DNA of 54,413 bases from Opitutia bacterium (lineage in GTDB: Bacteria; Verrucomicrobiota; Verrucomicrobiia; Opitutales; Opitutaceae): the NCBI GenBank assembly GCA_947458705.1, contig CANHAH010000004.1:1-54413 (forward strand), given 5' to 3'. The notes below the pieces were generated by a model. The model was not told the DNA's origin, made no database searches, and saw only the letters and a program-made list of their open reading frames with translations. This document shows positions 7,121-16,745 of the stretch, one piece after another (positions within the stretch are counted from its first letter, which is position 1; each line of letters begins with the position of its first letter). The position numbers and the translations under genes are program-made.

Positions 7121-9811
7121 TTAGAATTTGTAGGTAGCCTTCGTATAATAGAAGGTGCCGTTGAAACCGAAGGGTGAGATGCCGCTGTAAGGGAAGATGC
7201 CGACGTTATCGCTGCCCGTGAAGGCAGTGCCGTTGACGACCTTCGAGCGGATATTCTGGGTCGGATAGATGTTGAACAAGTTGTTCGCACCGATCGAGAC
7301 AGTGAACTGTTTGTTCACGCGGTAAGCGACGTCGAGGTCGGTGATCCACTTGGCGGCGAAGGTCTGAATAACCTGCTTATTACCCGCGGCACTACCGACG
7401 ATGGCATCAACAAGTTCGACGTTGTAGTCGCCGAGCAGCGCGGACTGAGTGGCGGCGTTGATGCCGCTGTTGTTGCCAAGGGCGACGGCGGAGACCTCAC
7501 CGTAGCGGACTTCGCGCAGCTGGAACGAGAATTTGTTAATCTCGTAGTTCGCGATAAAGTTGAGCACGTCACGCGGTTGGCCTTTTTCCATGCGGATTTT
7601 TTCCGTGAGGTCGAAGAGCGGGGTGGTGATGCCGAGGGCAGCGAGCTGCGGTGGGGTGGGCTTGTATTTGGTGACCTTCGTCGAGCCGTGGTTACCGCTG
7701 GCCGTGAGGGTGAGTTTGCCGAGCTCCTTGAGGTTCATCTTGTAGCGGAGGGTCACATCGAAGCCTTCGGTTTTGGTGTCGACGGCGTTAGTGAAGTAGC
7801 GACCGCCACCGACCGCGGGCAGACCCTGGGAGGTGAGGAAGTTAGTTACAGCCGCGCCCGTGTAATTACTGGAAAGGACAATGCGGTCCTTGATGTTGGT
7901 GCGGTAGAAATCGACCGAGGCGGTGAAATTAGCGAAGGGCTCGGAGGTGAAGCCGATGCTCTCGCTGGTGGATTTCTCGGGCTTAAGGTCAGAGGCGCCG
8001 AGAGCCTTTGCCAGGGGCTGAGAAACCGGGAAGGTGCTCACTTCGAGGAGCACCCCGCCGATGTTGTTGGTGGCCGTGGAGCTGAACCATTGCTGCGCCA
8101 AGTGAGGGGCGCGGAAACCGGAGCTAAGTGAGCCACGCAGCGCGAACGCTTTGGTGAGAGCGAAACGGGTAGCGAGTTTGCCGGTGCTGTTGGTGCCGAA
8201 ATCGCTGTATTGCTCAAAGCGACCCGCTGCGGAGATGAGCCATTGTTCAGTGATGTTTTGTTCGAAATCGACGTAGGTAGATTTGGCATCACGGCTGTGG
8301 GAACCCGCATCGGAGGGTTTAAAGCCACCGAAGACTTGGGCGCCGACCGGAGCGAGGGCGCCAGCGCTGGGGCCGTCGATAATGCGAACGCCACCGTCCC
8401 GGTAAGAATCAGGTTCGCCTGAGGCGACTTCGTATTGCTCCCAGCGCAACTCGGTGCCAAGAGCGACCTTGAGCGGAGATTTGAAGCCAACTTCAAACTG
8501 GTTGGTGATTTCAAAGTTGGACGTCCATTGGTTGAACGTGAGCTTGCCGTCATTGAAGCTGGTCTTACTCGAATTGCCGAGAGTGGCGTTTTCGGATTCC
8601 GCCGTCACATAGTTAAGCACGTTGCTACCGTAAACGGTGCTAAGGTCCCAGGCCCAGCCACCAGCTTTGCCTTTGAGACCGGCGCCGAGGGAGTAATCAG
8701 CAACCTTAGCCTGAATGACCGGCAGGAAACCATTGGGATAAATAGCGCGCAGGGTGTTATCTTGACCGGGACGACGGAAGAAACCGGCGCCTTCGGAGTG
8801 TTTAATGCTGCCGCCGCCAAAGAAGTAGAATTCGAGGCCGTTATCGAGGGGAAGTTCGCCGTTGAACCAGACGCCTTGGTCTTTGGAGCGTGGGTCGCCG
8901 AAGCGGTGGTTGTAGCGGTTGATGGTGGCTTCGCGGGGATCAAGCGTTCCACTGGCGGCGCTGAGACCGGTGCCGGAGCCGTAGTTACCCGAGATGGCGG
9001 TCTTGGCGCCGGTTGTGGCGTTGGTGCCGAAATATTGTTGGCGCGTATCTGCCTCGATCCGGTTGGTGGGGCTGTGGTTGCGGATGTAGGAGGTAAGGAA
9101 GAGCGAGCCGCCTTTGCCCAATTTGGTACCGGCGTAGGCATCGACCTTCAAATCGCGACCGTCACCGCGTTGGGTGGCACCGTAAGCTACGGTAGAGCCC
9201 CAGCCGATGTCTTTACGAAGGATGACGTTAATTACGCCAGCAATGGCGTCAGAGCCGTATTGCGCAGAAGCGCCGTCACGGAGCACTTCGATGCTGCCGA
9301 TAGCGGAGGTCGGAATGGCGTTGAAATCCGTGGAGACGGAGCCGCGGCCGATGGAGCCGTTGAGGTTGACGAGCGAGCTGGTGTGGCGGCGTTTGCCGTT
9401 GATCAGCACGAGGGTCTGGTCGGGCGCGAGGCCGCGTAGTGTGGCAGGGCGGATGTGGTCCGTGCCGTCGGTGAGCGAGGGGCGCGGGAAATTAAACGAC
9501 GGCACGAGCGCCTGAATGGCTTGGGAGGTCTCGGTGTAGCCGCCTTGGTTGATGTCGTTGCTGGTGACGATGTCGATCGGCACGGGCGACTCCGTCACGG
9601 TGCGGTTATTGAAACGCGAGCCGGTCGAGATGAAGGCTTCGAGTTTAATGATTTCTTCGCCCGCGGGTTTGGCGGTGGGCGCGGTCTGACCGATCAATGA
9701 AGAAGAAACGGTAGCCAGAAACGCGGCGACAGGCAGAGCGGCCAAAAACCGCCACTGAGCGCGCGTGGTAATTTGCGCGGAATTACTTGGTGAGGAGGTG
9801 TTCATACGCAT
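7121..9811 (-). CDS. TonB-dependent outer-membrane receptor
   Basis: A protein of 896 residues. The N-terminal hydrophobic segment (about residues 23-42) is a signal peptide. The plug domain follows (STGSRFNNR, SPVPIDIVT, LRGLAPDQTLVLINGKRRH, IEVLRDGASAQYGSDAIAGVINVI), then a long beta-barrel ending in aromatic KATYKF, as outer-membrane proteins require. It takes up a substrate that is too large or scarce for porins, using energy from TonB/ExbBD. It is of the CirA/BtuB-like type, not SusC. The ligand is not evident: no neighbouring SusD, lyase or siderophore gene is present. It is transcribed alone, with a promoter in 9812-9898 and a strong terminator downstream. Confidence 0.93.
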   Translation of the reverse strand: MRMNTSSPSNSAQITTRAQWRFLAALPVAAFLATVSSSLIGQTAPTAKPAGEEIIKLEAFISTGSRFNNRTVTESPVPIDIVTSNDINQGGYTETSQAIQALVPSFNFPRPSLTDGTDHIRPATLRGLAPDQTLVLINGKRRHTSSLVNLNGSIGRGSVSTDFNAIPTSAIGSIEVLRDGASAQYGSDAIAGVINVILRKDIGWGSTVAYGATQRGDGRDLKVDAYAGTKLGKGGSLFLTSYIRNHSPTNRIEADTRQQYFGTNATTGAKTAISGNYGSGTGLSAASGTLDPREATINRYNHRFGDPRSKDQGVWFNGELPLDNGLEFYFFGGGSIKHSEGAGFFRRPGQDNTLRAIYPNGFLPVIQAKVADYSLGAGLKGKAGGWAWDLSTVYGSNVLNYVTAESENATLGNSSKTSFNDGKLTFNQWTSNFEITNQFEVGFKSPLKVALGTELRWEQYEVASGEPDSYRDGGVRIIDGPSAGALAPVGAQVFGGFKPSDAGSHSRDAKSTYVDFEQNITEQWLISAAGRFEQYSDFGTNSTGKLATRFALTKAFALRGSLSSGFRAPHLAQQWFSSTATNNIGGVLLEVSTFPVSQPLAKALGASDLKPEKSTSESIGFTSEPFANFTASVDFYRTNIKDRIVLSSNYTGAAVTNFLTSQGLPAVGGGRYFTNAVDTKTEGFDVTLRYKMNLKELGKLTLTASGNHGSTKVTKYKPTPPQLAALGITTPLFDLTEKIRMEKGQPRDVLNFIANYEINKFSFQLREVRYGEVSAVALGNNSGINAATQSALLGDYNVELVDAIVGSAAGNKQVIQTFAAKWITDLDVAYRVNKQFTVSIGANNLFNIYPTQNIRSKVVNGTAFTGSDNVGIFPYSGISPFGFNGTFYYTKATYKF

Positions 9812-9898
9812 GTAAGTTAGTTAAGTTTCTGTTACAAAACAAGTCTTCAGCTGATTATTACTTCTAGGCACTTAAGCGCTCAATAAGTTTGTTTCTGT

Positions 9899-11107
9899 TT
9901 AGCCGAGGTTCAGCGCCGATTCCACCTCGGCTGCGTTAATTTCAGGAACGCCGGCCGCAGATGCGAATTCTCGCCATCTCGAGACTGCGTGGCGGGTTTG
10001 TTCAATGATGTCTTTCGCTTGGCGTCGATCCAGAGCCTCTGTTGTCGCCAGTTTGCCGAGTTCAGCTATTCCCGCCGTGCGCCGTTCGCCGGCAATGGAC
10101 ATGCCTCGCTCAGCGAGCATGCGTTGACTCGCAAAGGTGAGGTCGTAAGCGGGCCCCAGCTTCCACTGCCGATTGTGGTAAATGAATCCGTGGTTCTTAC
10201 CATGATCGTCTCGGTTGCTAGCGAGCACATTGAACGCCGCCCGGCGAAAGGCTTTCCATACCTCGGCTTCATCATGGGTTACGCGTCGGGTCGCGCGAAG
10301 CAGCATTTCGTAACTCAAATCGCCACCCATTAAGTGTGTCATACCACCGAGCGTGTGATGATGGATGCGCTGATTGCCGATCCGGTCGAATCTCTTAACG
10401 GCGAAATGCTGATTGAGCACGCCGTCACGTTCCGTTCGCAAGAGCCGCGTCTCAGGAACATCAATACCTGCGGCGCGAGCCATGAGTGCGTAGGCTTGCT
10501 CCATCACTCCGGCATTAGGATCTCGCTGTCCGCTAAATTTCACCAACCAAGCCTCATGGCCCAGCGGAAGTGTGCCGTCTCCAGCGACCATGAGGTGTGC
10601 GGCTTGCGTAGAAATTGCGATCAACGCTTTCGAGCGTGCGCCACCAGCAGGGGAGCCCACGTGGGCTAGGAGGTTGAGATCTATCAGTCCGCCATTTTCT
10701 ACCTGTTCTGAGGCTTCAAAAATCTGGTTCAGCGCAAAATGCTCGGTTGAGAATTCCGCGATTTCTTGAGCCGGTGCGTAAGTGAGGGCACCCATGCCGC
10801 GGGAGCCGACATACCCGAGTTGAGCGAGCGGGGTGATGGAATGCTCTGGGACGCCGTGCTTGCGGAACCATTCTGTCATGATTCTAGTTCCCCACCGATC
10901 AGGTAACGAATCCTCAAACAGGCCGAGGAGACGCATACTCCCGACTCCATCTCTTTGGTGTATTCCAGTCCTTAGCGGGAGATTCAGCGGAGAGAGATCG
11001 TGTCCCGATGCGAGAAAGGCTGGATCGAACTCGAAAGCGATTCCTTGGCGGGTCTCCGCCAAGGTTCCGACCTTCGTACCGAGGTAATTAACGCTGAGTG
11101 CAATCAT
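9899..11107 (-). CDS. hipA: HipA-family kinase toxin
   Basis: A protein of 402 residues with the HipA N-1 domain (MRLLGLFEDSLPDRWG, residues 58-73) and the Ser/Thr kinase core. Visible kinase elements are the Gly/Ser loop GGARSKA (155-161), the ATP-binding Lys in WLVKF (187-191), the catalytic loop NRDDHGKN (298-305) and AYDL (320-323), which takes the place of DFG. HipA toxins phosphorylate targets such as glutamyl-tRNA synthetase and induce dormancy. The start overlaps the stop of the upstream antitoxin gene by 4 bases (ATGA), so the pair is translationally coupled. All catalytic residues are present. Confidence 0.93.
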   Translation of the reverse strand: MIALSVNYLGTKVGTLAETRQGIAFEFDPAFLASGHDLSPLNLPLRTGIHQRDGVGSMRLLGLFEDSLPDRWGTRIMTEWFRKHGVPEHSITPLAQLGYVGSRGMGALTYAPAQEIAEFSTEHFALNQIFEASEQVENGGLIDLNLLAHVGSPAGGARSKALIAISTQAAHLMVAGDGTLPLGHEAWLVKFSGQRDPNAGVMEQAYALMARAAGIDVPETRLLRTERDGVLNQHFAVKRFDRIGNQRIHHHTLGGMTHLMGGDLSYEMLLRATRRVTHDEAEVWKAFRRAAFNVLASNRDDHGKNHGFIYHNRQWKLGPAYDLTFASQRMLAERGMSIAGERRTAGIAELGKLATTEALDRRQAKDIIEQTRHAVSRWREFASAAGVPEINAAEVESALNLG

Positions 11108-11397
11108 GTCCTGCGTCCTCGTTTACGCTCCTGCATCAAATCGGCGAGACGGACAGCTTGCTGGTCGGTTATCCGACCGATTTCGTTAATATCTTTCATG
11201 AGGTCGAGTACGTCGAGAAGCTTCAGGAACCTCAGTAAGGATATTCGACCCGAGCGCTCAAATACGATGTAAGTGGGCAGTTTAAGCCCTGCCCTCCGGG
11301 CCATATCGGTTTGAGTCCAGCCCCGTTTCAATCGCTGGACGCGCACCATTTTTGCGAGTTCGGCAAGGACCTCAGGAGCAGATTTAAGTGATACCAT
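11104..11397 (-). CDS. hipB: HipB-like HTH antitoxin
   Basis: A 97-residue XRE-type DNA-binding protein. The helix-turn-helix lies at about residues 21-47 (RGWTQTDMARRAGLKLPTYI) and is followed by ERSGRISLLRFLKLLDVL. The C-terminus is basic (QERKRGRRT). It is the first gene of the pair and should neutralise HipA and repress its own promoter. The 60 bp upstream are AT-rich and contain a short palindrome, listed separately. Confidence 0.9.
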   Translation of the reverse strand: MVSLKSAPEVLAELAKMVRVQRLKRGWTQTDMARRAGLKLPTYIVFERSGRISLLRFLKLLDVLDLMKDINEIGRITDQQAVRLADLMQERKRGRRT

Positions 11398-11429
11398 TAT
11401 ATTAATTATTAGCTATTTTACGGCTTTAT

Positions 11430-11440
11430 CAATATTATTG
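11430..11440. promoter_or_regulatory. Candidate HipB operator in the hipBA promoter
   Basis: The 11-mer CAATATTATTG is a perfect palindrome apart from its central base. It sits between two TTGATA copies (minus-strand reading), either of which could serve as a -35 element, 33-43 bases before the hipB start. This placement suits autorepression. It is an inference from position and symmetry only. Confidence 0.35.
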
Positions 11441-11617
11441 TATCAATTTATTATTTGAAAATGTGGGTCGCCGCACGACCCGTAGGCGAATACGGGAGGT
11501 TTTCAGGAGAGGGGGCGCAACACCCCGAAGCCGAGAGCGCGGGCAGCGGATGCCTGCGGTGGGGCGTTGGTAACTTCCGCTTGCGCCACTGGTTTTTGCG
11601 CAGAGTCTACAAGCACC

Positions 11618-13384
11618 ATGAAGATTCCCCGTCGCTTGACCACGTGGCTCGCCAGCGCCGCGCTGGTTTTCGCCTCCTCGCCCCTCGTCCACGCGCAACG
11701 CACTGCCGTTGAAGCCGAACACGCTCTCGTCACCTCCGCCCATGTCCTCGCCTCTGAAGCCGGGGTGGAAATCCTTAAAAAAGGCGGTAACGCCGTCGAT
11801 GCCGGCGCCGCTGTCGGCCTCGCCCTCACCGTGGTGTTTCCGTTTGCCGGCAACATCGGTGGTGGTGGCTTCATGATGATCCACCTCGCCGATGGCCGCG
11901 ACATCGCCATCGACTACCGCGAGACCGCCCCCGCCGCCTCAGGCCGCGACATGTATGTTGGCCCTGATGGTAACGTTATCAAACCGGGCCCCGGTTCCTC
12001 CACCGTCGGTTGGAGCGCTAGCGGCATCCCCGGCTCGGTCGCCGGCTTCGCGCTTGCGCAGCAAAAATACGGCTCCGGCAAAGTTACTTGGGCCGACATC
12101 TGCGAACCCGCCCGCCGCCTCGCCGCCGATGGTTTCATTGTATCGCAGGCCACCGCCGCCGGCCTCAAAGCGGCCGCCAAACTGCTCGGCCAATTTCCCG
12201 AGTCTAAGCGCATCTACCTCGCTGACGGTGCATTTCACAAGACCGGCGTCCTGTGGCGCCAACCCGAACTCGCCGCCACCTTTACCCGCCTCCAAAAACA
12301 CGGTCCGCGCGAATTTTATGAAGGCGAAACCGCGCGCTTGATTGCCGATGGCATGGCTAAAAACGGCGGCAATATCACCCTCGCCGACCTCAAAGGTTAT
12401 ACCGCCGTCGAGCGCACGCCGCTGCGCGGCAGCTACCGCGGCTACGAGATTGTCACGATGCCCCCGCCCAGCTCCGGCGGCATCGCGCTGCTACAGATGC
12501 TCGGGATGTTAGAGCCCTTTGACGTCGCCAAACTTGGCGCCAATTCCGCCGCTAAATATCATCTCTTCATCGAAGTCATGCGTCGCGCCTTCCGCGACCG
12601 CGCCGAATTCCTCGGTGATCCTGATTTCGTGAACGTTCCCACCGCCGGCCTACTTGAGCGCGCTTATCTCGCAGGACTTATGAAAAACTTCGACCCCGCC
12701 AAAGCCACGCCGAGCGACGGCCTCGCGCCCGGTAAACCCGCCGGCTGGAAACCTCTCTCTTCGCAAGGCTCCCGGATCAACGCCGCCGAATCGACCGAGA
12801 CCACTCATTACTCGATCGTCGACGCCGCCGGCAACGCCGTCAGTAACACCTATACGCTCAACGGTGGCTTCGGCTCCGGTGTCACTATCCCCGGCACCGG
12901 TATCCTTATGAACAACGAAATGGACGACTTCACCTCGAAGATCGGGGTCAAAAACATGTTTGGGCTCCTACAGGGCCCCGCCAACGCCATCGCCCCGGGC
13001 AAACGTCCGCTTTCGTCGATGACGCCCACCTTCGTGCTTAAGAACGGCGCCCTCGTACTGGTCACCGGCAGCCCTGGCGGTCCCACGATCATCAACACCG
13101 TGCTAGAGATCATCACCAATATCCTCGATCATAACATGCCCGTCATGCAGGCCGTGGAGTTCCCGCGCTTCCATCACCAGTGGCAGCCCGCCGACATCAG
13201 CTACGACCGTTTCGGCATGAGCCCAGACACTACGGCGATTCTTTCCGCCAAAGGTCACAAACTCAATGAACGCCCCAACGTGGTCGGCGGAGACGGCGAG
13301 ACGATCATGATCGATCCGGAGACCAAGTTACGCCTCGGCGCCGCCGACCCACGCAAAGCGGACGCCAAAGCCGTCGGTTATTAA
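11618..13384 (+). CDS. ggt: Gamma-glutamyltransferase, exported
   Basis: A proenzyme of 588 residues with a signal peptide ending near SSPLVHAQ. The family signature includes EAEHALVTSAH, GGNAVDAG, GNIGGGGFM and DYRETAP. The autocleavage site is TTHYSIVDAAGNAVS, with the nucleophilic Thr at about residue 395. After it come the GFGSG oxyanion loop region and MNNEMDDF. It cleaves gamma-glutamyl bonds, for example in glutathione, in the periplasm. The ATG at 11618 was chosen over an in-frame TTG at 11567, because it directly precedes a typical signal peptide. A terminator follows at 13406-13434. All key residues are present. Confidence 0.95.
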   Translation: MKIPRRLTTWLASAALVFASSPLVHAQRTAVEAEHALVTSAHVLASEAGVEILKKGGNAVDAGAAVGLALTVVFPFAGNIGGGGFMMIHLADGRDIAIDYRETAPAASGRDMYVGPDGNVIKPGPGSSTVGWSASGIPGSVAGFALAQQKYGSGKVTWADICEPARRLAADGFIVSQATAAGLKAAAKLLGQFPESKRIYLADGAFHKTGVLWRQPELAATFTRLQKHGPREFYEGETARLIADGMAKNGGNITLADLKGYTAVERTPLRGSYRGYEIVTMPPPSSGGIALLQMLGMLEPFDVAKLGANSAAKYHLFIEVMRRAFRDRAEFLGDPDFVNVPTAGLLERAYLAGLMKNFDPAKATPSDGLAPGKPAGWKPLSSQGSRINAAESTETTHYSIVDAAGNAVSNTYTLNGGFGSGVTIPGTGILMNNEMDDFTSKIGVKNMFGLLQGPANAIAPGKRPLSSMTPTFVLKNGALVLVTGSPGGPTIINTVLEIITNILDHNMPVMQAVEFPRFHHQWQPADISYDRFGMSPDTTAILSAKGHKLNERPNVVGGDGETIMIDPETKLRLGAADPRKADAKAVGY

Positions 13385-13405
13385 AAACGCTGCGCCTTCA
13401 CCTTC

Positions 13406-13434
13406 AGCGCCGGTCTCACCGCCGGCGCTTTTTT
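13406..13434 (+). terminator. Rho-independent terminator after ggt
   Basis: Stem AGCGCCGG / CCGGCGCT (8 perfect pairs) with an 8-base loop, followed by six T, 22 bases after the ggt stop codon. Confidence 0.88.
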
Positions 13435-13509
13435 GCGTCCAGTCGCCGCGCTCATTCCACCCAACTAATCGATACGAAGGATCGTTTATTTTTGCCAGGC
13501 GGCACGCAA

Positions 13510-15945
13510 ATGGCTCTTGCTGACTCCATGCGTTTTACCCTCCCCGCCACGGCGCTAGCCCTCTTGCTGAGCGCTACGTCGCTCGCCCAGCCCTACACGA
13601 CCAAGCCGCTACCCACCGATAAATTCCGCCAACTCGAAGAGCTCCTGCCCACGCCCAACGAGCAACGCACCGCCTCCGGCGCTCCCGGTCACGCGTATTG
13701 GCAACAACGCGCCGACTACGTCATCGACGCCACCCTCGACGACACCAAGCAATCTCTCGCCGGCGCTGCCACCATCACTTACCACAACGCCTCCCCTGAC
13801 GCCCTCGCCTACCTCTGGCTCCAACTCGACCCCAACATCTTCGCCCACGACTCCGATAACCGCGTCACCTCCGGCAGCCCCCGCGCCACGCCCGGAGTTA
13901 ACCCCCTAGATAAATTTCCGTACGCCAGCCTCGAAGCGCTCCTCCTCCAAGAAAGCTACGAAAGCGATTTAAAAATCTCTGCCGTCACCGACGCAGTCGG
14001 CGGCGCCCTCCCGCACACGGTCGTGAAGACCATGATGCGTATTGACCTACCCGCGCCCCTTGCCCCCGGCGCCAAGACCACTTTCAAGGTATCCTGGTCC
14101 TATCTCATCAACAACGCCAAGCTTCTCTCGCTGCGCTGCGGCTACGAATATTTCGAGAAAGACAAAAACTACCTCTACGAAATCGCCCAGTGGTTCCCCC
14201 GCATGGCCGCCTACAACGACACCATGGGTTGGCAGCACAAACAGTACCTCGGTCGGGGAGAATTTACCCTCGAGTTCGGCGACTACCTCGTGCGCCTCAC
14301 CGTCCCCAGCGACCATATCGTCTCGGCCACCGGCGTCCTGCAAAACCCCGAGCAAGTTCTCAGCGTAACGCAACGCGAACGGCTCAAAACAGCCGCCACC
14401 GCACCCAAGCCCGTCTTCATCGTCACTCCCGCCGAAGCCAAAGCCGCCGAAACCGGCAAACCTAGCGGCACCAAAACCTGGATCTTCAAAGCCGACAACG
14501 TCCGCGACTTCGCTTTCGCCTCCTCGCGCAAATTTATCTGGGACGCGATGGGTGCCCCCCACCACGTCTCGCCCGACCCCAAACAGCCCGTCATGGCGAT
14601 GTCGTTTTATCCGAATGAAGCCGAGCCGCTCTGGTCGAAATACTCCACCCACGCCATCATCCACACGCTCGATATTTATTCGAAACACACCTTCGCCTAC
14701 CCCTACGCCGTAGCTCAATCCATCAACGGCCCGATCGGCGGCATGGAATACCCCATGATCTGCTTTAACGGTCCCCGCCCCACCGAAGATGGCACCTATA
14801 GCCGTGCCACCAAGTACGCCCTCATCTCCGTGATCATCCACGAGGTCGGCCACAATTACTTCCCCATGATCGTCAACTCCGACGAGCGCCAATGGACTTG
14901 GATGGACGAAGGCCTCAACTCTTTCGTGCAAACGCTCGCAGAACAGCAATGGGAAAAAGACTACCCGTCACGCCGAGCTGAAGCCCGCGACATGGTTGGC
15001 TACATGACTGGTGAGGGCCAAGTCCCGATCATGACCAACAGCGAATCCATCGCTCAACTCGGCCCCAACGCCTACGGCAAACCCGCCGTGGCCCTTAATA
15101 TTCTGCGCGAAACCATTCTCGGCCGCGAACTCTTCGACCACGCCTTCAAAACTTACGCTCAGCGCTGGGCCTTCAAACGCCCCTATCCCGCGGATTTCTT
15201 CCGCACCATGGAAGACGCTAGCGGCATAGACCTAGACTGGTTCTGGCGCGGCTGGTTCTACACGAACGACCACGTCGACATCTCCCTGGACGCAGTCCGG
15301 GCCTACACCCTCGACACCCGTGATCCCGCGATCGAGAAACCGCGCGCCAAACAAGAAAAAGCGGACCGCACCCGCACTCCCGCGCAGACCCGCAACGCCA
15401 CTCTACCTAAGCGAATCGACGCCTACCCCGAGCTGCGTGATTTTTACAATGATTACGACGAAGCCACGATTCTGCCGAGCGACAAAAAGAAATATGAGGA
15501 GCTCCTTAAAACCCTCGCCAAAGACAAGGTCAGACCCGAGGTCCTGAAAACCAAACGTAACTTTTACCTCGTCGAATTTAGCAACGTCGGCGGCTTGGTT
15601 ATGCCGATCATTTTGAAGATCGATTACTCCGACGGCTCCACCGAAGAGCTCCGCATCCCGGCCGAACTCTGGCGCGTCGACAACGCCAAGGCCTCCAAAC
15701 TCATCATGACTGAGAAGGAAGTTAAAGCCCTGCAAATCGACCCGCATGAGGAGATTGGCGACGCTGACGTCGAAAACAACTTCTGGCCGCGTCGAGCCAT
15801 CAAGAGCCGCTTCCAACTCTTTAAAGAGCCTATCGACACGAGCCCCATGAAAGAGCTGAAAGACGAAGCTGAAAAATCCAAAAAAGCCTCGGATAAAAAA
15901 TCTGACGCCAAAGCGGACGAAAAAAAGCCCGAAGAAACCAAGTAA
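13510..15945 (+). CDS. M1-family zinc aminopeptidase, exported
   Basis: A protein of 811 residues. The catalytic zinc site HEVGHN begins near residue 444, with the third ligand in WMDEGLNSF 18 residues on. The substrate-binding GAMEN-type motif appears as GGMEYP, as in many divergent bacterial M1 members. A signal peptide (LLLSATSLAQ) targets it to the periplasm. The C-terminal tail is Lys/Glu/Asp-rich. The start may be ATG 13510 or ATG 13528. Neither has a clear ribosome site, and a TTG at 13492 is less likely. It presumably trims peptides taken up or released in the envelope, alongside gamma-glutamyltransferase upstream. Confidence 0.92.
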   Translation: MALADSMRFTLPATALALLLSATSLAQPYTTKPLPTDKFRQLEELLPTPNEQRTASGAPGHAYWQQRADYVIDATLDDTKQSLAGAATITYHNASPDALAYLWLQLDPNIFAHDSDNRVTSGSPRATPGVNPLDKFPYASLEALLLQESYESDLKISAVTDAVGGALPHTVVKTMMRIDLPAPLAPGAKTTFKVSWSYLINNAKLLSLRCGYEYFEKDKNYLYEIAQWFPRMAAYNDTMGWQHKQYLGRGEFTLEFGDYLVRLTVPSDHIVSATGVLQNPEQVLSVTQRERLKTAATAPKPVFIVTPAEAKAAETGKPSGTKTWIFKADNVRDFAFASSRKFIWDAMGAPHHVSPDPKQPVMAMSFYPNEAEPLWSKYSTHAIIHTLDIYSKHTFAYPYAVAQSINGPIGGMEYPMICFNGPRPTEDGTYSRATKYALISVIIHEVGHNYFPMIVNSDERQWTWMDEGLNSFVQTLAEQQWEKDYPSRRAEARDMVGYMTGEGQVPIMTNSESIAQLGPNAYGKPAVALNILRETILGRELFDHAFKTYAQRWAFKRPYPADFFRTMEDASGIDLDWFWRGWFYTNDHVDISLDAVRAYTLDTRDPAIEKPRAKQEKADRTRTPAQTRNATLPKRIDAYPELRDFYNDYDEATILPSDKKKYEELLKTLAKDKVRPEVLKTKRNFYLVEFSNVGGLVMPIILKIDYSDGSTEELRIPAELWRVDNAKASKLIMTEKEVKALQIDPHEEIGDADVENNFWPRRAIKSRFQLFKEPIDTSPMKELKDEAEKSKKASDKKSDAKADEKKPEETK

Positions 15946-15954
15946 CGTTTTTTG

Positions 15955-15986
15955 AGGGCGGGCCAACCAAGCCCGCCCTTTTTTTA
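15955..15986 (+). terminator. Rho-independent terminator after the M1 peptidase gene
   Basis: A perfect 9-bp stem (AGGGCGGGC / GCCCGCCCT, loop CCAACCA plus A) followed by seven T, beginning 10 bases after the stop codon. Confidence 0.9.
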
Positions 15987-15991
15987 TCGCT

Positions 15992-16047
15992 CCCGCCTGC
16001 TTTGCAGGCGGGCTGCTTAAGGGAATCCCGGCTCTTTAGGGCCGGGA
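15992..16047. repeat. Two further GC-rich hairpins between converging genes
   Basis: CCCGCCTGC (15992-16000) pairs with GCAGGCGGG (16004-16012) around TTT. TCCCGGC (16026-16032) pairs with GCCGGGA (16041-16047). Neither has a T run on the plus strand. They may block transcription from either side, or be members of a small dispersed palindrome family: a related hairpin with CTGCCT / AGGCAG arms lies at 46381-46399. Confidence 0.45.
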
Positions 16048-16052
16048 GGAGG

Positions 16053-16745
16053 TCAATTTTGCAAACGATCCACTGCAGGATTGGCCACACCACGAGATAA
16101 ATCAGGGCACACGGGTGCGCTCACTGGTAACGTACGTATTCGACTCGCGGCCGCCACCAACTCGTTTCTATCTTGAACAGACAGGCGAGCGAGATCGCCC
16201 CCCACAAAATACGTGAGAGCCTTTATGGCATGAATAACAGGAAATGTGGGGTAATACATCTGCTCCGCCGCCGCCAGGCCCATTTCCACACTCACCCCGG
16301 CGCGAATCAAAGCAGCGATGTCTCTGTAATCCTTAGATTCAGTTCGCTGAAGAATGACCTTAACCTTTGTCGCCATTAAGTCGTCAAGGGACGCAACGGC
16401 CAAAACGTCGTCTTCAGTTCTTTCCGGATCCTTGACTCTCCCAAAATCAAGCCCACCGAAAAACGACACCTTGACCCCCGAATCGGATAATACCTCTAAG
16501 GTGTTTTCTTGTTCTTGTAGAACCGTTGATTTCGCAAGAAAGGGCAGAGCTTTCCTTAAGCGATTTGGGTCTAATTGAGCCGATGTAAAAAAATCAAAGT
16601 CGACCGACGTGCGGTGCCCCAGCCTCAGCGCAATCGCGGTACCGCCATACAAAACGTATCCAAAGCCCGATACTGGCTTCAACTCCGGCCAGAGTCTAAG
16701 CTGTTCAGGAGGCAGTATGCTAAACTGCGGCTGAAATTTGTTCAT
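16053..16745 (-). CDS. AbiEii-type nucleotidyltransferase toxin
   Basis: A protein of 230 residues. The nucleotidyltransferase signature GGTAIALRLGHR (residues 34-45) is followed by SVDFDFF (47-53), which supplies the two metal-binding Asp. Later come the helix MATKVKVILQR and KDYRDIAALIRAG, typical of AbiEii/AbiGii-family enzymes. Relatives such as MenT add nucleotides to tRNA ends and stop growth. Its start overlaps the stop of the upstream gene by 4 bases, a coupling usual for toxin-antitoxin pairs. The partner is not a winged-helix AbiEi protein but a short protein of another type. The catalytic residues are intact. Confidence 0.85.
   Translation of the reverse strand: MNKFQPQFSILPPEQLRLWPELKPVSGFGYVLYGGTAIALRLGHRTSVDFDFFTSAQLDPNRLRKALPFLAKSTVLQEQENTLEVLSDSGVKVSFFGGLDFGRVKDPERTEDDVLAVASLDDLMATKVKVILQRTESKDYRDIAALIRAGVSVEMGLAAAEQMYYPTFPVIHAIKALTYFVGGDLARLSVQDRNELVAAASRIRTLPVSAPVCPDLSRGVANPAVDRLQN

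Noticed and set aside
8435-9439. A 334-codon open frame antisense to the first TonB receptor gene
   Set aside because: The opposite strand shows a full, well-conserved receptor. The antisense translation is rich in Gly, Val and Glu with no motif, as expected for the complement of a GC-rich gene.
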